Part shown: positions 1 through 3,959 of the stretch, piece by piece
Numbering within the stretch: position 1 is the stretch's first letter
Layout of the letters: the number at the start of each line of letters is the position of its first letter
Source: Paracoccaceae bacterium
GTDB lineage: Bacteria; Pseudomonadota; Alphaproteobacteria; Rhodobacterales; Rhodobacteraceae
Length of the DNA stretch: 5,969 nt
Reading direction: 5' to 3'
Assembly: GCA_007128865.1 (NCBI GenBank)
Contig: SKWP01000262.1
Coordinates: 1-5,969, forward strand
Translations under genes and position numbers: made by a program
The notes under the pieces: generated by a model
Databases searched by the model: none
Told to the model about the DNA's origin: nothing
Seen by the model: the letters and a program-made list of their open reading frames with translations, nothing else

Positions 1-207
1 GACAACGCCCGCCATGATCTTGGCGAGTTGCTTGTCATCGCGTTCGTATCGGTGCTCTGCGGCGCGACGACCTGTGCCGGGATGGCCACGTTCGGGCGCG
101 CAAAGGAAAGCCTTTTCAGGGGCTTTCTGAAGCTGAAGCACGCGATCCCGTCGCATGATACCTTCTCGACGGTGTTCCGGATGATCGACACCGCCACGGT
201 CCGTTAG
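1..207 (+). pseudogene. ISAs1-family transposase, N-terminal fragment (5' end outside window, prematurely stopped)
   Basis: Frame 1 is open from the window edge to a TAG at 205-207, giving 68 residues. The text has the signature of the N-terminal domain of ISAs1-family (H-repeat-associated, DDE_Tnp_1-associated) transposases: a hydrophobic helix beginning LGELLVIAFVSVLCGA, then FGRAKESLFRGFLKLKHAIPSH, then HDTFSTVFRMID. In this family the IPSHDTF motif lies roughly 70-90 residues from the start, and a catalytic DDE domain of more than 200 residues should follow. Here the frame stops about 15 residues after the motif and no frame downstream resumes transposase-like text. The true start lies upstream of the window. 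It is almost certainly a non-functional remnant: the family is recognised from the motif pattern, and the truncation is seen directly. Confidence 0.85.
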
Positions 208-264
208 CAGGTAACGTGCGTGGAAATCGGCTCCGCCGTTCCCCTCCCGCCAGCAATCGACTGA

Positions 265-606
265 AACGGCCAGACCATCACCGAAAGGTCATTCGGCGAC
301 AGACCGATCACGCCTGGCCCAAACGGTACGGCACCGGATGCCGAGGGCTTCGGGCGCCACGAGTGCGGCGTCCAACTCGACCCGGAAAGTCTCGCAGAGA
401 ACAATATTTTCGAGCCGGCGCAGGCGGGCGGCCCCGGTTTCAAGGGTGGCGACGACAACCTTGAACCGGCGGCGGACCACGCCCCGCCGTCACCGAGTGG
501 GGAAAGGGAGATCGGGCGCGACAACATCCCTCGCGCCGAACCCGCAGTGCCGCCGGATGATCAGGGCGCGGATGCTCCCATCGGCAACACCCACCCGGCG
601 CCATAG
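265..606 (+). pseudogene. Unassigned open frame, probable C-terminal gene remnant
   Basis: Frame 1 is open for 113 codons from just after a TGA (262-264) to a TAG (604-606), with mostly G or C at third positions. It has no ATG, GTG or TTG near its beginning, so it is not a complete gene. The inferred text is acidic and rich in Pro, Gly and Asn, for example ENNIFEPAQAGGPGFKGGDDN, with a disordered-looking tail ending in GNTHPAP. The frame upstream of the TGA (208-261) reads in similar style, which would fit one gene broken by a nonsense mutation. I recognise no family. An antisense frame (480-289) has similar third-position GC in the same codon register, so the coding strand is not certain. 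Confidence 0.3.
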
Positions 607-607
607 C

Positions 608-633
608 TGTTGGCACCGTAGCAGGTGCCAACA
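608..633. repeat. Perfect 10-bp inverted repeat with 6-bp spacer
   Basis: TGTTGGCACC (608-617) and GGTGCCAACA (624-633) are exact reverse complements separated by GTAGCA. The repeat starts two bases after the TAG of the open frame at 265-606. There is no T-run on either side, so it is not a typical intrinsic terminator. It could be an operator for a dimeric regulator, a recombination or element end, or the terminator stem of a decayed gene. Confidence 0.6.
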
Positions 634-639
634 CTGCTC

Positions 640-762
640 CGGAGGCCGCCACTATCCGCGCCGAGGCCATGCCGCACGCCCGCGCGAAGGCGATCCCGGC
701 CGTGCCCGCGCCCACCACAAGCACGTCGCCGGGGCCGGCGGTATGGAAAATGATTGCATGCG
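640..762 (-). pseudogene. Possible Rossmann-fold (NAD/FAD-binding) enzyme fragment
   Basis: A minus-strand frame here reads AHAIIFHTAGPGDVLVVGAG followed by TAGIAFARACGMASARIV. PGDVLVVGAGTAGIAFARA is a classic beta-alpha-beta dinucleotide-binding fingerprint (GxGxxG or GxGxxA, with a preceding hydrophobic strand). It fits either the cofactor domain of a medium-chain dehydrogenase/reductase (PGDxVLVxGAG) or the N-terminus of an FAD-dependent oxidoreductase. The similarity fades near 640, close to the inverted repeat at 608-633. No ribosome binding site or plausible full-length gene surrounds it. I treat it as a gene scrap; it could also be a chance open frame in GC-rich DNA. Confidence 0.3.
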
Positions 763-855
763 CGCCTGCCTGTTGACCTGTCGGGGCTAATAGGTAGCAC
801 TGGGACAAGCGGATTCAATGGCATGCGCCGGGCCGGGCGGCTCGGGGCGGGCGGG

Positions 856-1323
856 TCAGCCGTCGTCGCTGGCGTGTCGGTCCAGCGTGGCAATCAGATC
901 GGCCCGGTCGGCATCCAGAACGCGGCGCCGGTCGGTTTCGGGCGTCGCGGCGATGGCGGCGTCATAGGCTTGCAGCACATGCTTTTCGGCCTGCACCAGC
1001 GGGGTCATGACCCCGCCGTCGATACCGCCCACCCAATCGCGCAGCGCCACGGCGGCGCGGTGAACCGTGCCGAAGGCCGAGCCGTCGCGGGCCGGGTCGT
1101 GCCCCTCGGCCCGCAGCATCGCGCCCAAGGCCGCGCGCTGGCGGGTGTGAAGGGCGTGAAAATCCTCGGCCACGGGGCGAAAACCGGGCTCGGCCCGGTC
1201 GCGCAGGGCACCGACACCCTCCAGCGTGTCGGCCAGACGGGTGTCCAATTCCACCAGCAGCGCGATGGGGTCGGGCGGGGCGCCGGGGCGGTCGGGGTTC
1301 AGGGTCATGTCGTTGCGGGGCAT
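856..1323 (-). CDS. DUF2383 family four-helix-bundle (ferritin-like) protein
   Basis: The 155-residue product has the layout of the DUF2383/PA2169 family, predicted four-helix, ferritin-like bundles of unknown biochemical role. A helix near residues 20-45 (LLVELDTRLADTLEGVGALR) is followed by a second carrying FHALHTRQRAALGAMLRAEG. The family-typical glycine/serine step and VHRAAVALRDWVGG come next, and then an EKHVLQAYDAAIA helix. It lacks a signal peptide and transmembrane segments, so it is probably cytoplasmic. The start at 1323 is chosen because AAAAGGA (1337-1331) lies 7 bases upstream; ATG at 1308 is a weaker alternative. The gene follows the DUF1328 gene on the same strand with a 67-bp gap containing a stem-loop, and there is no separate promoter. 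It is therefore probably co-transcribed from the EcfG-type promoter at 1626-1602 and induced in the general stress response. Confidence 0.85.
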   Translation of the reverse strand: MPRNDMTLNPDRPGAPPDPIALLVELDTRLADTLEGVGALRDRAEPGFRPVAEDFHALHTRQRAALGAMLRAEGHDPARDGSAFGTVHRAAVALRDWVGGIDGGVMTPLVQAEKHVLQAYDAAIAATPETDRRRVLDADRADLIATLDRHASDDG

Positions 1324-1349
1324 GGCGAATTCCTTTTACGGGGCAGGGG

Positions 1350-1380
1350 GCGCACGGGCCGGGGCCACCTGCCCGTGCGC
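1350..1380 (-). other. Stem-loop between the DUF1328 and DUF2383 genes
   Basis: GCGCACGGGC (1350-1359) and GCCCGTGCGC (1371-1380) are exact reverse complements around an 11-base loop. The structure lies in the 67-bp gap between the DUF1328 stop and the DUF2383 start. In the minus-strand transcript it is followed by C-rich sequence and then AAAAGGA, with no U-run. A partial attenuator or an mRNA stability or processing element is more likely than a full terminator. That role is inference; the pairing is seen directly. Confidence 0.55.
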
Positions 1381-1390
1381 GAGCTTGTGG

Positions 1391-1564
1391 TCAGATCGGC
1401 GGCTGTCCGCGCATCGCCCGCGCCAGAAGCGCGACGGCGAACAGGATCAGGAACACCACGAACAGCACCTGGGCGATCGCCGACGCGGTGCCCGCGATGC
1501 CGGTAAAGCCAAGCGCCGCGGCAACAAGCGCGATGATGAGGAAGGTCAGGGCCCAGCCAAGCAT
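1391..1564 (-). CDS. DUF1328 family small membrane protein (YtjA-like)
   Basis: This is a 57-residue, very hydrophobic protein starting [20 protein letters not shown] and ending RAMRGQPPI. The MLGWALxFLIIAxxAxxxGFxGIAG opening and two closely spaced transmembrane helices (about residues 4-24 and 30-50) are diagnostic of the DUF1328/YtjA family, whose members are normally 50-60 residues, so it looks complete. It should sit in the inner membrane; its biochemical function is unknown. The start is fixed by AAAAGGAG (1578-1571), 6 bases upstream of the ATG. It is the first gene of a minus-strand unit that continues into the DUF2383 gene. An EcfG-type promoter with exact spacing lies at 1626-1602, so induction by the general stress sigma factor is likely. 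Confidence 0.92.
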   Translation of the reverse strand: MLGWALTFLIIALVAAALGFTGIAGTASAIAQVLFVVFLILFAVALLARAMRGQPPI

Positions 1565-1601
1565 GGCAGTCTCCTTTTCGCATGGTTGCGTCTGGTGCCT
1601 C

Positions 1602-1626
1602 AACGCGCACCGGCACGTCCGGTTCC
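1602..1626 (-). promoter_or_regulatory. EcfG-type promoter for the DUF1328-DUF2383 unit
   Basis: Read on the minus strand, GGAACC (1626-1621) is followed after 15 bases by CGTT (1605-1602), that is GGAAC-N16-CGTT. This matches the known alphaproteobacterial EcfG consensus (GGAAC, 16-17 bases, CGTT). The expected transcript start is near 1595, leaving a leader of about 30 bases before the ATG at 1564. Its -35 element lies 39 bp from the -35 of the divergent promoter at 1666-1691. Confidence 0.85.
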
Positions 1627-1665
1627 GGATCGCGGCCCGGCCGCCGCCGGGCTGGCGCCATTCCC

Positions 1666-1691
1666 GGAACCCTTTGCCGCCCCGCTGCGTT
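1666..1691 (+). promoter_or_regulatory. EcfG-type promoter for the small membrane-protein gene at 1745
   Basis: GGAACC (1666-1671) and CGTT (1688-1691) are separated by 16 bases, giving GGAAC-N17-CGTT. The spacer is one base longer than in the other four EcfG-type promoters of the window but within the accepted range. The predicted transcript start is near 1700, about 45 bases before the ATG. The 8-bp pair GGTTCCGG (1621-1628) and CCGGAACC (1664-1671) shows the symmetric back-to-back arrangement with the divergent promoter. Confidence 0.8.
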
Positions 1692-1744
1692 GAGTGTGCG
1701 ACCCGGCCGCGCCCCGCGCCGGGAAAAAGAAAAGGAGACAGGCC

Positions 1745-2017
1745 ATGTCCGCACCCGACACCAACCTGCACAAGCAGAAGGTCCGCCACCGCGGCCCGCT
1801 GTTGGGCATCGCCGCCGTGCTGGCGGTCGTGGCGGTGCTGTTTGTCGGCTATCTCGTCTATATCGCCGACACGGACGATGAGGCGACCGTGTCGCCCGCG
1901 ACCGAGGCCACGCCTGCCGAGTCGATGCCCGCCGAAGGCATCCCCGTGACCCCGATGACGACGCCCGATGCAGGCCCGCAGGTGATCGAGCCCGCCGCGC
2001 CACCGCCCACCGACTGA
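1745..2017 (+). CDS. Small single-pass membrane protein with Pro/Ala/Thr-rich tail
   Basis: This 90-residue product has no family that I recognise. It has a short basic N-terminus (HKQKVRHR, residues 9-16), one strong transmembrane helix (about 19-42, [20 protein letters not shown]), then an acidic, low-complexity tail ([20 protein letters not shown]...) ending EPAAPPPTD. The positive-inside rule puts the tail in the periplasm, anchored to the inner membrane. The start at 1745 is preferred over the in-frame ATG at 1694 because AAGGAG (1732-1737) lies 7 bases upstream, and because 1694 would fall at the predicted transcription start. The gene has its own EcfG-type promoter and ends 22 bp before a strong terminator, so it forms a single-gene stress-induced unit. 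A role in envelope stress is suggested only by context. Confidence 0.8.
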   Translation: MSAPDTNLHKQKVRHRGPLLGIAAVLAVVAVLFVGYLVYIADTDDEATVSPATEATPAESMPAEGIPVTPMTTPDAGPQVIEPAAPPPTD

Positions 2018-2039
2018 CCCGAACCGGGGACGAAATGGA

Positions 2040-2068
2040 AAAGACCCCGGCCGCGAGCCGGGGTCTTT
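2040..2068. terminator. Bidirectional intrinsic terminator between convergent genes
   Basis: AAAGACCCCGGC (2040-2051) pairs perfectly with GCCGGGGTCTTT (2057-2068) around a 5-base loop. The A-run on one side and T-run on the other let the hairpin work in both directions. It would end the plus-strand gene that stops at 2017 and the phyR transcript that stops at 2097 on the minus strand. The U-tracts are short (TCTTT and TCTTTT), but the 12-bp stem is very stable. Confidence 0.88.
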
Positions 2069-2096
2069 CGCGGTTCGGGCCCGGGTCGCGCCGGTG

Positions 2097-2972
2097 TCAG
2101 CCTTTCAGCGTCGCGGTCGAGCCGAAGAACATCGCTTGCGACACCGCCGACCGGACCTGTTCGGACGAGAACGGCTTGGTAATGAGAAACGCAGGCTCGG
2201 GCCGTTCGCCGGTCAGCAGCCGGTCGGGGAAGGCGGTGATGAAGATCACCGGCACTTCCGGCATCTCGGCCAGCAGGTCGTTGACCGCGTCGATGCCCGA
2301 GGAATTGTCGGCCAACTGGATGTCGGCAAGGATCAGGTTCGGCCGCTCCTCCCGACCCAGCGCCACGGCCCGGGCGCGGGTGCGGGCGATGCCGGTTACG
2401 GCGTGGCCCATGTCGCTGACGATGTTGCGGATGTCCAGCGCGATCAGCGGTTCGTCCTCGATCACCATGACCTTGCCGCGAATCGTGGCTTCCATCTCGC
2501 GGTAGGCGATGGCGACAAGGTCCTCTGCCTCGGCCGATCCGATGCCCATGATCCGGCCGATCGAGGTATTGTCGAACTCCTCGATCGTGCGCAGCAGCAG
2601 CGCCTCGCGGGTGTTGGGCGTCAGCCGCGCCAGGTGTGCCTGCGCGCGCGCCTCCAGCCCGGTGTCGGCGTCGATGCCCGCCACGGGCGCGCCGGAACTG
2701 GACCATACTGCGTGGAAGGCGGCAAACAGCGCGATGCGTGGATCATCGGCGCCATCCAGCAGCGAGGGGTCGTCGACCAGCGCCTCCAGCGTGGCGGCGG
2801 CATAGCGGTCGCCGGTGGTCTGGTTGCCGGTCAGCGCGCGGGCATAACGGCGCAGGTAGGGCAGTTCGGCCGCGATCCGTAGCGCCATGCTGTCGGCCGC
2901 GGGCGCCGATACCTGACGCGGCGCGGCGACGGTCCCGGTGGCCTCGTGCGCGGCGGGCTTGGTCTGGGGCAT
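2097..2972 (-). CDS. phyR: PhyR, general stress response regulator (anti-anti-sigma factor)
   Basis: The 291-residue product joins an N-terminal EcfG-like sigma domain (about residues 29-160) to a C-terminal receiver domain (about 167-285), the defining PhyR architecture. The sigma-like part opens [20 protein letters not shown] and includes [17 protein letters not shown] and the region-4-like [17 protein letters not shown]. In the receiver, the acidic pair is E172/D173, the phosphoacceptor is Asp217 ([10 protein letters not shown]), the switch Thr is T246 in VIFITAFPD, and the conserved Lys is K266 in ITKPFSS. In characterised systems, phosphorylated PhyR opens its sigma-like domain to bind NepR and release EcfG. 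The start at 2972 is backed by AAAAGGA (2989-2983), 10 bases upstream. It adds 28 residues before the usual PhyR beginning; ATG at 2888 matches the usual length but has no ribosome site. The gene is transcribed divergently from nepR, from an EcfG-type promoter. Confidence 0.96.
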   Translation of the reverse strand: MPQTKPAAHEATGTVAAPRQVSAPAADSMALRIAAELPYLRRYARALTGNQTTGDRYAAATLEALVDDPSLLDGADDPRIALFAAFHAVWSSSGAPVAGIDADTGLEARAQAHLARLTPNTREALLLRTIEEFDNTSIGRIMGIGSAEAEDLVAIAYREMEATIRGKVMVIEDEPLIALDIRNIVSDMGHAVTGIARTRARAVALGREERPNLILADIQLADNSSGIDAVNDLLAEMPEVPVIFITAFPDRLLTGERPEPAFLITKPFSSEQVRSAVSQAMFFGSTATLKG

Positions 2973-3001
2973 CGTTTTTCGGTCCTTTTCCAGAAAACCT
3001 C

Positions 3002-3026
3002 GGAACCGAACGCACTGCCGGGCGTT
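3002..3026 (+). promoter_or_regulatory. EcfG-type promoter for nepR-ecfG-kinase operon
   Basis: GGAACC (3002-3007), 15 bases, then CGTT (3023-3026): GGAAC-N16-CGTT, the canonical alphaproteobacterial general stress promoter. The expected start near 3033 gives a leader of about 85 bases before nepR. It implies positive autoregulation of EcfG, as known in other GSR systems. It fully overlaps the opposite-strand phyR promoter. Confidence 0.88.
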
Positions 3027-3033
3027 CGGTTCC
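3009..3033 (-). promoter_or_regulatory. EcfG-type promoter for phyR
   Basis: On the minus strand GGAACC (3033-3028) is followed after 15 bases by CGTT (3012-3009), the same GGAAC-N16-CGTT spacing as the opposite-strand promoter. The predicted start near 3002 gives a leader of about 30 bases to the ATG at 2972. That agrees with the upstream phyR start and also leaves the internal ATG at 2888 possible. Confidence 0.88.
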
Positions 3034-3117
3034 CGATCAGATGGCCTGCGGGCCGGAATTTGCCACCAGGGGCCGGGTCGCGTAGCCTGAGGCCCTCCAG
3101 ACAGACGTGACGCGCCG

Positions 3118-3312
3118 ATGAACTCATCCGACCCCCAAATGACTGCCGCAGGCTCTGGCGCAACGCAGCGCCGCCGCCGGCTGCCACGCGCGGTCGAGCA
3201 GCAGATCAACGAAAACCTCAAGCTCTTCTACGAGGACCAACTGCAACAGGACCTGCCCGATCGGCTGAAGGATCTGGTCGCGCAACTGCGCAAGGGCGAG
3301 GCCGGCAAATGA
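3118..3312 (+). CDS. nepR: NepR anti-sigma factor
   Basis: This 64-residue protein is typical in size for NepR, the small anti-sigma factor that holds EcfG inactive and is captured by phosphorylated PhyR. After a flexible, basic N-terminus (RRRRLP at 18-23), the conserved core forms two helices: INENLKLFYEDQLQQ (about 30-44) and LPDRLKDLVAQLRKG (about 46-60). The spacing and the PDR-x-x-x-L pattern correspond to the NepR signature (YDxxxxEPVPDRFxxLLxxL in other species), although the usual EPVP is DLP here. Its stop overlaps the ecfG start (ATGA at 3309-3312), giving translational coupling and near-equal production of sigma and anti-sigma factor. No clear Shine-Dalgarno sequence precedes the ATG at 3118; ATG at 3139 is an alternative that would keep the whole core. 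Confidence 0.93.
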   Translation: MNSSDPQMTAAGSGATQRRRRLPRAVEQQINENLKLFYEDQLQQDLPDRLKDLVAQLRKGEAGK

Positions 3313-3950
3313 CCGATGCCGCCAACATGCGGGCGGGCTGGCCCGACCGCACCGAACCGGTCGAGCCGGTCGCCGATCCGCCCGATCGGCCCGAGGGCGG
3401 CAGCGACCCGCGCGAGGCGATCATCGCCCACCTTCCCGCCCTGCGCGCCTTCGCGCTGAGCCTGTCGCGCGATGCCGCGCTGGCCGACGATCTGGTACAG
3501 GAAACGCTGCTGAAGGGCTGGAGCAAGTTTCACCTCTATACCCCGGGCACCAATCTGCGGGCCTGGCTTTTCACCATCCTGCGCAACAGCTTGCATTCGC
3601 TGCGCCGCAAACGCCGGCGCGAGGTTGCCGATCCGGACGGCATCATGGCCGGGCAGCTTGCCTCCAAGCCCGATCACGGCGGCCGGCTCGCGCTGAGCGA
3701 TCTGGCCGCGGCCTTTGCGCAACTGCCTCTCGAACAGCGCGAGGCGCTGCTGCTGGTCGGGGCGATGGGCTTTTCGGTCGAGGAAGCCGCCGAGACCTGC
3801 AATTGCGCGCCCGGCACGATCAAGAGCCGCGCCGCCCGCGGGCGCCGTGCGCTGGCCGACCTGCTGGATCTGGACCGTGGCGAGGGGATGGACCTGACAG
3901 AAGCCGCGACGATGGCGGTGCTCAGTACCCAGGGGGCCCGGACAACATAA
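3309..3950 (+). CDS. ecfG: EcfG-family (ECF15) general stress sigma factor
   Basis: The 213-residue product has a sigma-2 region (about residues 36-104) with DAALADDLVQETLLKGW and the -10-recognition segment TNLRAWLFTILRNSLHSLRR. A linker (105-127) follows, then a sigma-4 region (128-184) with LPLEQREALLLVGAMGFSVE and the helix-turn-helix CAPGTIKSRAARGRRALADL. This is the two-domain ECF layout of the EcfG group, and the nepR neighbour fixes the assignment. EcfG proteins are usually near 180 residues. The extra length is a Pro/Asp-rich N-terminal tail of about 30 residues and a C-terminal tail of about 25 residues after sigma-4. ATG at 3327 is an alternative start, but the one at 3309 overlaps the nepR stop and is preferred for coupling. 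It should direct RNA polymerase to the GGAAC/CGTT promoters found around it. Confidence 0.95.
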   Translation: MTDAANMRAGWPDRTEPVEPVADPPDRPEGGSDPREAIIAHLPALRAFALSLSRDAALADDLVQETLLKGWSKFHLYTPGTNLRAWLFTILRNSLHSLRRKRRREVADPDGIMAGQLASKPDHGGRLALSDLAAAFAQLPLEQREALLLVGAMGFSVEEAAETCNCAPGTIKSRAARGRRALADLLDLDRGEGMDLTEAATMAVLSTQGARTT

Positions 3951-3959
3951 GGCGGTCGA

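Larger units (their letters stand above)
208..855. other. Gene-poor, eroded stretch between IS remnant and stress-gene cluster
   Basis: No intact, recognisable gene with a ribosome binding site is visible here. The stretch contains a start-less open frame (265-606, plus), a competing 63-codon antisense frame (480-289, minus), a perfect 10-bp inverted repeat (608-633) and a short minus-strand Rossmann-like fragment (about 640-760). Together with the truncated transposase on its left edge, this fits a patchwork of gene fragments left by insertion and deletion. No EcfG-type promoter with proper spacing, tRNA or repeat array was found in it. Confidence 0.6.
3002..3033. repeat. 32-bp palindrome formed by two overlapping divergent promoters
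   Basis: GGAACCGAACGC (3002-3013) and GCGTTCGGTTCC (3022-3033) are exact 12-bp reverse complements around an 8-bp centre. Each arm carries the -35 element of one promoter and, on the opposite strand, the -10 element of the other. Confidence 0.95.

Noticed and set aside
213..242. Minus-strand GGAAC (242-238) followed by CGTT (216-213)
   Set aside because: The spacer is 21 bases, outside the 16-17 range, and no gene lies downstream on that strand.
612..628. TGGCAC in the inverted repeat as a sigma-54 promoter
   Set aside because: The required GC/TTGC -12 element is absent at the right spacing.
754..1506. 250-codon plus-strand open frame opposite the DUF2383 gene
   Set aside because: It is a high-GC shadow of the minus-strand DUF2383 gene, with Gly/Arg/His-rich text, no domain and no ribosome site.
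1305..2003. 232-codon minus-strand open frame spanning the DUF1328 promoter region
   Set aside because: It is Arg/Pro/Ser-rich and out of frame with both real genes of this strand. It would run through two promoters.
2694..2714. GGAAC inside phyR (plus strand)
   Set aside because: There is no CGTT at 16-17 bases, it lies inside coding sequence, and no plus-strand gene follows.
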